DNA of 64,000 nucleotides from Levilactobacillus brevis (lineage in GTDB: Bacteria > Bacillota > Bacilli > Lactobacillales > Lactobacillaceae), in assembly GCA_003666485.1 (NCBI GenBank), contig CP032931.1, positions 1,364,001 to 1,428,000 on the forward strand, read 5' to 3'. Position numbers and translations under genes: made by a program. How positions within the stretch are numbered: position 1 is the first letter of the stretch; every line of letters starts with the position of its first letter. Of the stretch, positions 1 through 8,601 are shown in pieces. The notes under the pieces were generated by a model. It made no database searches. It was given only the letters and a program-made list of their open reading frames with translations, and was not told the DNA's origin.

Positions 1-13
1 ACGTGGTGTGGGG

Positions 14-210
14 CTGGGCGCCTCCGTTCGTCAAATATGGGGTGGAACGCGGTGGGCGGACCGGTCGAGCCAAAAAGCGGTCTCGGCCTCGCTTTGAGCC
101 AGAACCCCGCTGTCTCAAAGACGCCAGTTCCCTAAGCGGCAAAAACCACCGTTAAGGGAACTCCCACAGCTGAACCCATATTTGACGAACTGCGGCTGTA
201 GTGGTAGTTG
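14..210 (+). repeat. Family 1 structured intergenic repeat, copy 1
   Basis: Copy of a repeat found eleven times in the window. Ends pair over 16 bases (26-41, GTTCGTCAAATATGGG, with 175-190). Inside, in order: conserved GGAACGCGGTGGGCGG, a hairpin with conserved loop (GAGCCAAAAAGCGGTCTC), a second hairpin (TTTGAGCC to GTCTCAAA) and a third (AGTTCCCTAAGCGG to CCGTTAAGGGAACT), then CCCACAGCTGA. The left end resembles CTGGCCGCCTACCGT and the right end CTCTCGGCTAC of other copies. It fills the gap downstream of the APC permease gene; no protein-coding gene is evident in bases 1-296. Confidence 0.85.
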
Positions 211-296
211 TCAGTAACGATTGTTTGAGGCAAAACGCTGTTACTATTGTTATGGTCGACAATCATCAATCAGCTCTGCCAGTCGTTACCTAGAAC

Positions 297-1691
297 CTAG
301 GATTGGTCGTTGAGCCGGCTGTGACGGAGACCGTAGCCGAAGTAGATCACCAGGCCCAATGCGAACCAGATGGACGAGGCGATCCACGTTTCAGCTGGCA
401 GTTGCAGCATCATGTAGAAGCACAGCAGGCCGGACACAATCGGCAAGTATGGATACAGCGGTACTTGGAAGCCGGTGTTGTGGGGCAAGTCCGGCAGGTG
501 ACGCAACCGGAGAATCCCAAATGAGACGAACAGGAAGGCCACCAACGTCCCAATGTTGACCAGGTTAGTCAGTTGTGCCAGGGGGACAAAGCCGCCCAGC
601 AGAGCGATGACCACGGTGATGACGGCCAGACTGTGCTTGGGCGTTCCCGTTTGCGCGTCGATCTTACCCAAGAACTTGGGCAACAGACCGTCACGCCCGA
701 CGGAATAAATCAGCCGCGAGGAACTGTAGATCATGGTGACCATCATGGTAAACATGCCGGCCAACGCCCCCAGGGAGATGATGCCGGACGTCCAGTTTTG
801 GTGGACCAGCGTCAGGGCAAACGAGACGGGGTCCGCCACGTTTAGCTTGGTGTAGTGCACCATCCCGGTCAAGACGATGGCGACCAGCATGTACAGCACC
901 GTCGCCACGATGAGCGTGCCGATGATCCCGATAGGCATGTTCTTCTTGGGGTTCTTCACCTCAGCGGCGGACGCGGAGACCACGTCGAACCCGAGGTAAG
1001 CGAAGAACACGGTTGAGGCGCCCCGCAGAATCCCCTTGGACCCGAACGGTGCGAACGGTTGCCAGTTGCTGGGCCGCACGTAGAAAATGCCGACCGCCAC
1101 AAAGAGAATAATAATGGCAATTTTCACGATGACGATGGCATTGTTGATACGCATGGATTCGCGCATCCCGCGGTTCAGCAGCCAGCTGATGAAGAAGACC
1201 ACCAGAATGGCAATCAGGTTGCCATAGGTGCCGTGCGCAGGGTCATAGGGGCCGGTGATGGCATTGGGCAAGTTGAGCCCGAACCCGGCTAGAAATGATT
1301 TGAAATAGGCGCCGAACGCATTGGCCACGGCCGCAACGGCCAGGACGTATTCCAAGATCAACGCCCAACCGAGAATCCAGCCAATGATTTCGCCGAAGAC
1401 CAGGTTACCGTAGGAATAGGCTGAGCCAGCGACGGGAAGGACGGAGGCAAATTCGGCATAGCACATAGCCGCGGTGGAACAGACGATGGCGGCTATCAGA
1501 AAGGATAAGACGATGCCGGGACCACTGTACTGCGCAGCGATGGTGCCGGGTAAAATGAAGATCCCGGTCCCAATGACGGCCCCAATCCCTAACGACATCA
1601 AGTCCTTGGCCGTCATTGTTTTGGCAAAGTGTTGGTCACTTCGCAAGTAGTTATCTAAGCGTTCGCGACGAAATATACGCGCAAGTCCCAT
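297..1691 (-). CDS. APC-family amino acid permease
   Basis: A 464-residue integral membrane transporter of the amino acid-polyamine-organocation superfamily, closest in style to the cationic amino acid transporter branch (YfnA-like). It would take up amino acids in symport with protons. Residues about 35-45 carry the first-helix motif GxxIGTGIF that binds the substrate backbone in this family, and about twelve hydrophobic segments run through the protein, as expected for the fold. The start is an ATG preceded by AGGAGG eight or nine bases upstream. It stands alone, flanked on both sides by family 1 repeats, and no strong terminator is visible downstream. The substrate cannot be read from the sequence. 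Confidence 0.85.
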   Translation of the reverse strand: MGLARIFRRERLDNYLRSDQHFAKTMTAKDLMSLGIGAVIGTGIFILPGTIAAQYSGPGIVLSFLIAAIVCSTAAMCYAEFASVLPVAGSAYSYGNLVFGEIIGWILGWALILEYVLAVAAVANAFGAYFKSFLAGFGLNLPNAITGPYDPAHGTYGNLIAILVVFFISWLLNRGMRESMRINNAIVIVKIAIIILFVAVGIFYVRPSNWQPFAPFGSKGILRGASTVFFAYLGFDVVSASAAEVKNPKKNMPIGIIGTLIVATVLYMLVAIVLTGMVHYTKLNVADPVSFALTLVHQNWTSGIISLGALAGMFTMMVTMIYSSSRLIYSVGRDGLLPKFLGKIDAQTGTPKHSLAVITVVIALLGGFVPLAQLTNLVNIGTLVAFLFVSFGILRLRHLPDLPHNTGFQVPLYPYLPIVSGLLCFYMMLQLPAETWIASSIWFALGLVIYFGYGLRHSRLNDQS

Positions 1692-1743
1692 AAAAAGCCT
1701 CCTAATATAATAGATGAAACACGATGGTGCAATGTTATTGGTG

Positions 1744-1930
1744 CTGGTCGCCTACCGTTACGCGAAACTCTAGGCTGGAACGCTGGGGGAGGACGGGGTG
1801 AGCCAAAGGGCGGTCTCACCCCTTGCTTTGAGCCGGAAATTCACCGTCTCAAAGTCACCAATTTAGCAGCGAAGAACGCTCCTAAATTCCCCGGCTGAGC
1901 CTAGATTTCGCTTCACTCACGGCTGAGAGG
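1744..1930 (+). repeat. Family 1 structured repeat, copy 2
   Basis: Divergent copy in + orientation. The end arms are changed but still pair (CGAAA and CTAGGCT on the left, AGCCTAG and TTTCG on the right). The conserved-loop hairpin has a GTGAG/CTCAC stem instead of GTCGAG/CTCGAC, and the third hairpin is AATTTAG/CTAAATT instead of AGTTCCC/GGGAACT. All three are paired changes. It lies 110 bases from copy 3, which has the opposite orientation. Confidence 0.75.
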
Positions 1931-2041
1931 GTGGATTATTGGTGGTCTCCCCCATAATATCGGTTAGCAACTGGCGTGAATAGCGTAGTGATGTAAGGTT
2001 GACCGGCTTAATGATCATACCAACGTTACTGATTTTCGCTA

Positions 2042-2235
2042 ACGTAGCCGATAGTTCGCTAAATATGAGCTCAGCCGTGGGAGTTTCCTTAGCGGCGGAA
2101 TCGCCGGTTAGAAAACTGGCGTCTTTGAGACGTGTTCTTCGGCTCAAAGGCGAGGCGTCGAGACCGCTTTTTGGCTCGACCCGTCCGCCCACCGCGTTCC
2201 GGCTCATATTTAGTGAACGGCAAGGCGGCAAGACA
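2042..2235 (-). repeat. Family 1 structured repeat, copy 3
   Basis: Full-length copy in reverse orientation. Arms GTTCGCTAAATATGAGC and GCTCATATTTAGTGAAC pair with one G-T wobble. The three internal hairpins and the GGCGG-containing outer end are present. Together with copy 2 it fills most of the 785-base gap between the permease and the Nudix gene; the rest shows no gene. Confidence 0.85.
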
Positions 2236-2477
2236 ACCGGCAAGTGACGCAGCAACCCCATATACTGATAATACACATTGTGCCCGCAGGTTTCAGCAGT
2301 TTCGGCGGTTTTTCCCGCGAAATGATGATGTTGCAGATAGTGTACCCTAAGATTAAATTAAAAGTCAATGAGAGTTCCGGGCAGTTTTCGGAAAAAGGTG
2401 CGCAAATTCTCCCCGTTGGCGGGCGTTTCGATTTAGAATAGAAGGAGTTTAGTTTTACGCCGAGGAGGAAACACAAC

Positions 2478-2900
2478 ATGATTACCGAAAAAGCTAGCGG
2501 AGCGGTCGTTTACCGGTTGGTCGACGGTCAGATCCAATATCTACTATTAAAGAGTGCGACTAGTCATTTCTGGGGATTCCCCAAGGGCCATGTCGAGGGC
2601 GACGAAAGTGACATCGCCACGGCAGTTCGTGAGATTCGCGAAGAGACCAGTTTAGTGGTCGCCATCAATCCAGAATTTCACGCCGACCTGAATTACGATA
2701 TGGCCAATGGGCACCACAAGCACGTGGTCCTGTACACCGCGTTGGTTCCCGCGGACAGTCAGATTACGCGTCAAGTCGAAGAGATCAGTGACTTTGGCTG
2801 GTTCGACTACGCCACGGCCAAAGATACGTTAAGCTACGAGAATTTGAAAGGCTTGTTGGTTCAAGCCAATACCTATTTGGAGGATCAGCATGACGCCTAA
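2478..2900 (+). CDS. Nudix hydrolase, dinucleoside tetraphosphatase-like
   Basis: A 140-residue cytoplasmic Nudix protein. The Nudix box lies at residues 37-59 (G, five residues, E, seven residues, REIREET), which binds the metal and catalyses cleavage of nucleoside diphosphates linked to another group. The N-terminal pattern (EKASGAVVYR, then LLLKSATSHFWGFPKGH) is typical of the small bis(5'-nucleosyl)-tetraphosphatases of lactic acid bacteria, which remove Ap4A-type alarmones; this substrate is an inference. The start has a strong GAGGAGG site. The gene overlaps the next one by 11 bases, so the two are probably translationally coupled and in one operon. Confidence 0.85.
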   Translation: MITEKASGAVVYRLVDGQIQYLLLKSATSHFWGFPKGHVEGDESDIATAVREIREETSLVVAINPEFHADLNYDMANGHHKHVVLYTALVPADSQITRQVEEISDFGWFDYATAKDTLSYENLKGLLVQANTYLEDQHDA

Positions 2901-3450
2901 AGTATTAGTGATCACCGGGGCAACCGGGACGGGCAAGACTACGGTGCAAAGATACCTGGTCAATCACTATCCGGTCACCAAGGTCATCACCCACACCACG
3001 CGGCCCCCACGCCAAGGAGAAGTCGATGGCGTGGACTACTATTTTGAAACGCCGGCAAGCTTTCCCAAGAACCATTACCTGGAATCGGTCGTGTACGCGG
3101 GGTATCATTACGGCTCGTCCAAGGAAGGGTTGGCGCGTGGCTTTGAACGGGCACCCTTTGACGCCATCGTGTTAGATAGTGCGGGGGCCGTCACCTACGC
3201 CAAGGAGCTGGGCGATCAGGCCGTGATCATCTTTCTCACCGTCAGTCAGCCGGATAAATTGGCCCATCGGTTGAGCAAACGGGGCGATGACGAACACATG
3301 ATGGCCCAGCGCTTGGCCAGTGCCGAGTATCGGCGTGACTTGACCATGCCACTGGCATTACGGGGCAAGGCCATTCAGCTGAACAATGATGATTGGCAAC
3401 AAACGCAGCTCAAGTTAGACGACCTCATGACACGGCTCCAACGGGATTGA
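2890..3450 (+). CDS. Guanylate kinase-like P-loop kinase
   Basis: A 186-residue guanylate kinase family protein. The P-loop GATGTGKT is at residues 10-17, and the guanylate kinase signature (TTRPPRQGEVDG followed by YYF) is at 36-52. The canonical enzyme phosphorylates GMP to GDP with ATP. This copy is slightly short and somewhat divergent in its lid and C-terminal part, and it is joined to a Nudix gene rather than to rpoZ, so it is probably a paralogue of the housekeeping Gmk with an uncertain nucleotide substrate. Overlap with the upstream Nudix gene suggests a shared role in nucleotide clean-up. Confidence 0.75.
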   Translation: MTPKVLVITGATGTGKTTVQRYLVNHYPVTKVITHTTRPPRQGEVDGVDYYFETPASFPKNHYLESVVYAGYHYGSSKEGLARGFERAPFDAIVLDSAGAVTYAKELGDQAVIIFLTVSQPDKLAHRLSKRGDDEHMMAQRLASAEYRRDLTMPLALRGKAIQLNNDDWQQTQLKLDDLMTRLQRD

Positions 3451-3513
3451 GGCATTGTATAGTTGAGTTTCGCAGTAAGTATGATAAACTAACAGGGAAT
3501 TCGGCAACGTAGA

Positions 3514-3533
3514 GCTTGCTGGCCGCCTACCGT
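3514..3533 (+). repeat. Solo left end of family 1 repeat
   Basis: The bases CTGGCCGCCTACCGT match the left outer end of family 1, but the rest of that element is absent; a family 2 element begins about 60 bases further on. Either a deletion remnant or the outer end of a composite element. Confidence 0.45.
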
Positions 3534-3590
3534 TTAAGCTAGATGTAGCTGGCATTATCTGAGTGCTGCTGCAGGTTGAAGTGATTAAAT

Positions 3591-3777
3591 GCCTCCGTCA
3601 GCCAGCAGTTCCGCCTGCTATGGGGAACGCCTTCAGCCTGGGAAGCGGTCTTCCGGCTCGCTTGAAAGGCTGACAAGGACCGTCAGTCTTTCAAGGCGTC
3701 CCACCCAGTAACCTGGCAAGAAACGCCAGCTAACTGGGTCGACACAGCTGGCTGCACTGCTGGCTGACTCCGGCGGA
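3591..3777 (+). repeat. Family 2 structured repeat, copy 1
   Basis: Second repeat family with the layout of family 1 but a different sequence. The ends pair (TCAGCCAGCAGT with ACTGCTGGCTGA). Inside: TTCCGCCTGCTATGGGG, a GGAAGCGGTCTTCC hairpin, a CTTGAAAGG to CTTTCAAG hairpin, a CCCAGTAACCTGG to CTAACTGGG hairpin, then GACACAGCTGGC. Together with the solo family 1 end and family 1 copy 4 it fills the 3451-4121 gap. Confidence 0.8.
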
Positions 3778-3870
3778 TTGCTACTTATCAGTGATTGTAT
3801 GTTAGTCCAAAACCAATGGTAAAATCAGTTGGTACTAAGGGTTAAGCGCGTTGTCGATTAGCAATCACCC

Positions 3871-4060
3871 TGTAGCCGAGAGTCCGCCAAATATGGGTTC
3901 AGCCGTGGGAGTTCCCTTAGCGGCGTTCCTTGCCGGTTAGGGAACTGGCGTCTTTGAGACGTGTTCTTCGGCTCAAAGACGAGGTGGTGAGACCGCCCTT
4001 TGGCTCACCCCGTCCGCCCACCGCGTTCCGACCCATATTTGGCGGACGGTAGGCGGCCAG
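3871..4060 (-). repeat. Family 1 structured repeat, copy 4
   Basis: Full-length reverse copy. Arms GTCCGCCAAATATGGGT and ACCCATATTTGGCGGAC pair perfectly. The conserved-loop hairpin uses a GTGAG/CTCAC stem. It ends 61 bases before the Fur-family gene, so it lies close to that gene's promoter region. Confidence 0.88.
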
Positions 4061-4121
4061 TTCCATCCAATTTTTATGAAATATCGTTTGACTAAAAAAT
4101 AACACAAGGAGGCCACCCATC

Positions 4122-4580
4122 ATGGCAGAATCTTTAAGCACCGCCGTGGCGATTTTAAAGAAGAATAAGTTAAAGATGACAAAGCAGCGGCACGCACTAC
4201 TAGAGTTTTTGCTGACGAACCAGGCCCATTACACCGATGTGGTGACCGTCGACGCATACATGCGCACGGAATTCCCGGGGATGAGCCACAACACGGTTTA
4301 CCGGAATCTAAAGGAATTCGAGGAAGTCGGTATCGTCGAGCAGAACACGGAACAAGAAAGGGCGCGGGTCAAGTACCAGTGTGACCTGCACCACCAACAC
4401 CATCATCATTTTGTCTGCCAAAATTGTGGCAAGGTGATCGAACTGCAAATGTGCCCGATGGATTTCTTCACGGATCAACTGCCGGGTTGTGAAATTGCGG
4501 GCCACAGCTTTGAACTTTACGGCTTGTGTGCCGAGTGCAAAGCGGCCGGTGTTCAGGAACAAGACTTAGTGAAAAATTAA
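4122..4580 (+). CDS. Fur-family metal/peroxide-sensing repressor
   Basis: A 152-residue DNA-binding regulator of the Fur/Zur/PerR family. The N-terminal winged helix contains KMTKQRHALLEFL and the recognition-helix motif SHNTVYRNLKEFEEVGIV (residues about 55-72). The C-terminal dimerisation and metal domain carries a His-rich stretch (about 90-96) and two CxxC pairs (Cys99/Cys102 and Cys136/Cys139) that form the structural zinc site. Which metal or signal it senses cannot be decided from sequence; no metal transporter is adjacent. A strong AAGGAGG site precedes the ATG. A family 1 repeat occupies its upstream region. Confidence 0.85.
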   Translation: MAESLSTAVAILKKNKLKMTKQRHALLEFLLTNQAHYTDVVTVDAYMRTEFPGMSHNTVYRNLKEFEEVGIVEQNTEQERARVKYQCDLHHQHHHHFVCQNCGKVIELQMCPMDFFTDQLPGCEIAGHSFELYGLCAECKAAGVQEQDLVKN

Positions 4581-4587
4581 GAGAAAT

Positions 4588-4619
4588 TTGACAGATTTTT
4601 GAGTTTCCTATGCGACAAT
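4588..4619 (+). promoter_or_regulatory. Candidate promoter for envelope-protein gene pair
   Basis: A perfect -35 TTGACA at 4588-4593 sits just after the Fur-family gene. The -10 is weak (GACAAT at 4614-4619 with a 20-base gap), so the promoter may need help or the two downstream genes may be read through from the regulator gene. Confidence 0.35.
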
Positions 4620-4654
4620 GAGTTTAATTAGGTAAACGGAAGGAGGAATGACGC

Positions 4655-5182
4655 ATGGGGTATCGCACACCGCCCTTGATTACGCCATTCGCAATTGTGT
4701 CGATGGCACTGGCTCTCGGAGCAACTAACGTGGTGACGAACACCGTCACGAAGACCAACGAAGGGGCTTCACGGGTCTCAAATACGAGCTCGTCGTTAGT
4801 CAGCAGCTTCTCGAGCGATTCGAAGAAGGCTAGTGACGATAGCAAGAAGAAGGATTCCGATTCGTCCAAGAGTAGCTCCGATAGCAGTAGTGATGAGTCT
4901 TCAGATAGTTCATCCACGGATACAGAAAGTTCTTCAGCGAAGAAGACCTCGTCGACGGAATCCAGCGCCGCTAATACGACAGGGACCACTGGGAGTACCG
5001 GCACAACTGGCACCACCACGTCTAAGAAAAAGAAGACCTCATCTAGCGCCGTCAGTTCATCGGCGACGACGAATGATGACACAACGACCGACAACAGTAC
5101 GGCTGATACGGCTAATGACACCACGGACACGACCGATAATGGTGCTAGCACGTACAGCCACACGACTGACACGAATCAATAA
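4655..5182 (+). CDS. Ser/Asp/Thr-rich exported or membrane-anchored protein
   Basis: A 175-residue protein I do not recognise. An N-terminal hydrophobic segment (about 8-28, ITPFAIVSMALALGATNVV) is followed by low-complexity sequence: Ser/Asp/Lys-rich to about residue 100, then TTGTTGSTGTTGTTT, a KKKKTSSS stretch and a Thr/Asp-rich tail. There is no LPxTG anchor. The bias resembles cell-wall spacer regions, so it probably sits outside the membrane. The ATG has a GGAGG site. The next gene follows 20 bases later and encodes a membrane protein, so the two are probably one operon. The long open frame on the opposite strand is a mirror of the biased codons. Confidence 0.6.
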   Translation: MGYRTPPLITPFAIVSMALALGATNVVTNTVTKTNEGASRVSNTSSSLVSSFSSDSKKASDDSKKKDSDSSKSSSDSSSDESSDSSSTDTESSSAKKTSSTESSAANTTGTTGSTGTTGTTTSKKKKTSSSAVSSSATTNDDTTTDNSTADTANDTTDTTDNGASTYSHTTDTNQ

Positions 5183-5202
5183 CGAAGGAAGGGGGACCGA
5201 CA

Positions 5203-6138
5203 ATGTTAAGCTTTCTTGACATGGTCAACCACTATTTAGGGTACATCAACGTCAACGCAAAAATTAAGAACCGCATCTACGTCATCATTGGCGCTTTGGG
5301 GGACCTTTACCTGTTCTACATCGGGTTTCGGTATCTCCAAAATGGCCACCCATTCTGGGGCTTATTGATTCTGTTAGTTGCACTGATTCTGCTATATTTT
5401 GTTTATTTGAACACGGTGTATTACTTCACGGAGAAAAAGGCACCATTTGACATTTCACCCAAGATTGAAAAGTTACTGCACATTAAGCCCAAGGAAGCAG
5501 AAGAGGGCAACCAGCCAGTCGCACGTGGCGGCCGCAACATTCCGGCCAATGGGTATTTCGACGAAAAGAAAATATTACCCGGGAAATTAACCGCCAGTGA
5601 CAGCGACGCCCGTAACGTGCAAAACTTGGCGACGCGTCTACAACAAAACCAGTTGCTCCAACTGGATTACTCTGGGTTAGGCGACCGGGAAATCATGGAA
5701 CAGACGCGCAAGACGGGTAAACCCGTCTACGCCTCGGGGCCCGCGGTCTTGATTCCTTACTTCGAGATGCAAACGGAGGGCCAGCAACTGGTCGTTTATG
5801 CCGGCATCAACCAGGCTGAAAAGCAACGTGTCGGCGTGGTCAGCACGGTTGGCTTGCAAAATGTCGCCGACGTCCGTGACCAGTTTGAGTTGTATCTGGC
5901 CAACGCCACGCTGGTCGGTGGCCCATTCAAAGTCCTGGGCCGCACGTCGTTGATCGAACAACCCAACGACTTCCAGGTCGCGGTGCAGTTGGCTTACAAG
6001 CACCATGATGACCGACCGGCGGCGGAGCGCTACGCCAATCGTGGTACCACAACCACCGGTACCAGTCGCCAGGCCCGCTACGACACCACGTCAACCAGTG
6101 ATGAACCAATGACGCGTACCTCGCGCTACCATCACTAA
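5203..6138 (+). CDS. Two-helix membrane protein with soluble C-terminal domain, unknown
   Basis: A 311-residue protein found in lactobacilli, which I would tentatively place in the DUF6681 group. Two hydrophobic segments lie near residues 25-40 and 48-70. A cytoplasmic-looking region follows with a central alpha/beta part (about 110-265) containing the YSGLGDREIME and GPAVLIPYFEM stretches. The tail (from about 275) is rich in Thr, Arg and Ser and looks disordered. The start has a GAAGGAAGGGGG site. Function is unknown; the pairing with a Ser-rich exported protein suggests an envelope role. A rho-independent terminator follows at about 110 bases. Confidence 0.6.
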   Translation: MLSFLDMVNHYLGYINVNAKIKNRIYVIIGALGDLYLFYIGFRYLQNGHPFWGLLILLVALILLYFVYLNTVYYFTEKKAPFDISPKIEKLLHIKPKEAEEGNQPVARGGRNIPANGYFDEKKILPGKLTASDSDARNVQNLATRLQQNQLLQLDYSGLGDREIMEQTRKTGKPVYASGPAVLIPYFEMQTEGQQLVVYAGINQAEKQRVGVVSTVGLQNVADVRDQFELYLANATLVGGPFKVLGRTSLIEQPNDFQVAVQLAYKHHDDRPAAERYANRGTTTTGTSRQARYDTTSTSDEPMTRTSRYHH

Positions 6139-6249
6139 GATTAGTGGATTTACGATTGCCTGCGTCACTGGTGAAGATGCCTGACATCTTCAGTTCGCTA
6201 ACTATGCGGTGCGGAGTCGTATCAACTAGCTTTAAATTCAAAATCATTG

Positions 6250-6281
6250 CGTCGGCCCGTTACTGGGGTCGGCTTTTTTTA
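6250..6281 (+). terminator. Rho-independent terminator
   Basis: GTCGGCCC pairs with GGGGTCGGC (two wobbles) around a short loop, followed by seven T. It ends the operon of the two envelope proteins. Confidence 0.8.
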
Positions 6282-6418
6282 TTGGGATGACAAAGAGTTT
6301 CTAGAACAAATACAGGTGTACGTGGTTCTAACTGATGTCGTGAGAAGGGGCGTGAAAGTCGCAATTATCGTCGGATTGGGTTAGCGACTGACACCAATCG
6401 TTGCGGACAACCATCACC

Positions 6419-6610
6419 GTAACCGGGAGTTCGCCAAATATGGGTTCAGCCGTGGGAGTTCCCTAAGTGGCACGATTCTTGCCGCTTAGGGAACTGGCGT
6501 CTTTGAGACGCGATTTTTGGCTCAAAGCCGAGGCGTCGAGACCGACCTTAGGCTCGACCCGTCCGCCCACCGCGTTCCGACCTATATTTGGCGGACGGAA
6601 GGCGGCCAGT
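6419..6610 (-). repeat. Family 1 structured repeat, copy 5
   Basis: Full-length reverse copy. Arms GTTCGCCAAATATGGG and CCTATATTTGGCGGAC pair with two G-T wobbles. All internal hairpins are present. The surrounding intergenic bases (6282-6418 and 6611-6879) show no gene. Confidence 0.85.
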
Positions 6611-6879
6611 TCGTACCATGTAGCGAATCCCGACAATGTCTGTACCACCCTCTACTCTTACTAACGAAATCCAACCGTCTTTTGTCACCCCAATTTGACA
6701 AATCATGGCAAAAATCGTTTTACCAGTTGAAATGGTTGTGGTCATGAAGAATGGGAGACGACCAAGTCGACGCGGATCACTGCTGATGAAAAATTTTTCA
6801 GGACGAGTAGACCCGTGGTACACCTAATCTTTGACCCCTAAAACGTTCCGTAGGAGTGGCCAACCCAAGGATGTTTATT

Positions 6880-6908
6880 TTGACCGGGTAATTTTTTTGG
6901 TTTAAACT
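6880..6908 (+). promoter_or_regulatory. Candidate promoter of amino-acid ABC operon
   Basis: TTGACC, 17 bases, TAAACT. This leaves a leader of about 90 bases before the ATPase gene. The leader contains a small hairpin (ATCCAGTC to GATTGGAT) but no riboswitch or T-box pattern that I can recognise. Confidence 0.5.
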
Positions 6909-7002
6909 TTACTTTAGACACTTTAAAATCCAGTCTCAAGGGATTGGATGGGGCGCTAGTCGCCGCAAGCACGGCAAAAAATCACTAGTGGAGGGAATAC
7001 TT

Positions 7003-7743
7003 ATGTCAATGATTGAATTTCACAACGTGGAAAAGTATTACGGCGATTTCCACGCGCTGCACAATATTAATTTAACGATCGATGCCGGAGAAACTGTTGT
7101 CTTGATCGGGCCTTCTGGTTCCGGGAAGTCGACCCTGATTCGGACCGTCAATGGGCTGGAACAGATTCGTCACGGCCAACTGATCGTTAACGGCCAAGAC
7201 CTGGCCAACCCGAAGACGGATATGAACCGGATCCGGAAGAACGTGGGGATGGTGTTCCAACACTTTAATCTCTATGCCAACAAGACGATTTTGGAAAACG
7301 TCATGCTGGCACCGCGGATCGTGTTGCACCGGGGTGAAGAAGAAAACAAGAAGGTCGCTATGGAAATGCTGGACCGCGTTGGTTTGGCAGATCAAGCACC
7401 GAAGATGCCATCACAACTCTCCGGGGGGCAACAACAACGGATCGCCATTGCGCGTTCGCTGGCGATGAAGCCTAAGTGCCTCTTGTTTGACGAACCAACC
7501 AGTGCCTTGGATCCTGAAATGATCGATGATGTGTTGAACGTTATGAAGACCATTGCCCGGGACTCCAGTATGACGTCGTTGATTGTGACCCACGAAATGG
7601 GCTTTGCGCGTGAAGTGGCCAACCGGGTTATCTTCATGGCGGACGGTCGTATTTTGGAAGACGATTCCAAGGAAAAGTTCTTCGACGGCGAACCAAGCAA
7701 CGAACGGGCACGACAATTCTTAAGCAAGATTTTGACACACTAA
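7003..7743 (+). CDS. glnQ: Polar amino-acid ABC transporter ATPase
   Basis: A 246-residue ATP-binding subunit that powers an amino-acid importer, probably for glutamine or glutamate. It shows the Walker A motif GPSGSGKST (36-44), the ABC signature LSGGQQQR (139-146), Walker B CLLFDE (159-164) and the switch His in VTHEMGFAREVANR. Length and motifs fit the GlnQ/ArtP group. I chose the ATG at 7003 because GGAGGG lies eight bases upstream; an in-frame GTG at 6988 overlaps that site. First gene of a four-gene operon with a binding lipoprotein and two permeases. Confidence 0.9.
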   Translation: MSMIEFHNVEKYYGDFHALHNINLTIDAGETVVLIGPSGSGKSTLIRTVNGLEQIRHGQLIVNGQDLANPKTDMNRIRKNVGMVFQHFNLYANKTILENVMLAPRIVLHRGEEENKKVAMEMLDRVGLADQAPKMPSQLSGGQQQRIAIARSLAMKPKCLLFDEPTSALDPEMIDDVLNVMKTIARDSSMTSLIVTHEMGFAREVANRVIFMADGRILEDDSKEKFFDGEPSNERARQFLSKILTH

Positions 7744-7764
7744 TCACAGGGAGGTATGCTCACG

Positions 7765-8601
7765 ATGAAAAAATTAATTCGCAGTTTGGGCCTGCTACTC
7801 TCCCTGGTTGCCTTGACGGTGATTATCAGTGCGTGTGGCAGCAAGCCGCTGTCAGAACGGAACGTGTATCAGACTGACAAACAATCCAAGACAATTACTT
7901 GGGGGGTCAAAGCGGATACCCGATTATTTGGGCTGCTAGACACCAAGGATGGGAAGATCAAAGGCTTTGAAGTCGACCTCGCCACGGCACTGACGAAGCA
8001 AATGCTGGGGAAGAACGCCAAGGCCAAGTTCATTCAGGTCACGAGTTCGACGCGGATGCCGATGCTGAAAAATGGGAACATCGACGCCATTATTGCGACT
8101 ATGACCAACACGCCAGAACGCCGCAAGCAAGTCGCATTTTCCAACACCTACTTCTACGCCGGCCAGTCATTGCTGGTCAAGCGTGGCAGTAGCATTAAGA
8201 ACGTTAAGGATTTGAACAAGCAAAAGGGGACGGTCCTCGGGGTCGTTGGTTCTGACTCTGTGGAAAACGTGGCCAAGGTGGCGCCTAAGGCCAAGGTCTT
8301 ACAATTGACCGACTACGCGCAAGCCATGACGGCATTGAAATCTGGTCAAGGCCAAGCGCTGACGACCGATAACGGGATCCTGTACGGGATGTCTGTCCAA
8401 AACCCGGGTTATGAAGTGACCGGGGGGACGTTCGTTTCCGAACCTTATGGGATCGCGATGGACAAGAACCAGACGCCGTTTAGAAACGCAACCAATAAGG
8501 CTTTAACTGAGTTGCGGGCAAACGGGACCTACGACAAGCTCTTACACAAGTGGTTCCACAACGTGAAGGGCTTTGACTACAAGGAGGCGGCTAAAGAATG
8601 A
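7765..8601 (+). CDS. Amino-acid ABC transporter substrate-binding lipoprotein
   Basis: A 278-residue solute-binding protein of the polar amino-acid family. The N-terminal signal peptide ends in a lipobox (IISAC), so the mature protein is a lipoprotein on the outer face of the membrane. The typical WGVKADTRLFGL start of the first lobe, the GFEVDLATAL motif and the second-lobe hinge are visible. I prefer the ATG at 7765, ten bases after AGGGAGG, over the ATG at 7756, which is too close. It delivers the amino acid to the two permeases that follow; the gene overlaps the next one by four bases. Confidence 0.88.
   Translation: MKKLIRSLGLLLSLVALTVIISACGSKPLSERNVYQTDKQSKTITWGVKADTRLFGLLDTKDGKIKGFEVDLATALTKQMLGKNAKAKFIQVTSSTRMPMLKNGNIDAIIATMTNTPERRKQVAFSNTYFYAGQSLLVKRGSSIKNVKDLNKQKGTVLGVVGSDSVENVAKVAPKAKVLQLTDYAQAMTALKSGQGQALTTDNGILYGMSVQNPGYEVTGGTFVSEPYGIAMDKNQTPFRNATNKALTELRANGTYDKLLHKWFHNVKGFDYKEAAKE

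Noticed and set aside
14..210. Family 1 as a HEARO/omega-RNA or IS200/IS605-type end
   Set aside because: Size and strong folding invite the idea, but no IscB/TnpB-like gene is in the window and I cannot match the known consensus; left unnamed.
1917..2479. Overlapping open frames on both strands in the permease-Nudix gap
   Set aside because: They fall on family 1 repeat copies 2 and 3; similar frames recur at every repeat copy because the palindromic structure is GC-rich and stop-poor.
4624..5172. Long open frame opposite the Ser-rich protein gene
   Set aside because: It mirrors the biased Ser/Asp/Thr codons (giving Val/Leu/Glu runs), has no ribosome site, and the plus-strand gene has a signal segment, a strong ribosome site and an operon partner.
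6909..7002. Riboswitch or T-box in the leader of the amino-acid ABC operon
   Set aside because: Only a small hairpin is present; no T-box sequence, no terminator/antiterminator pair.
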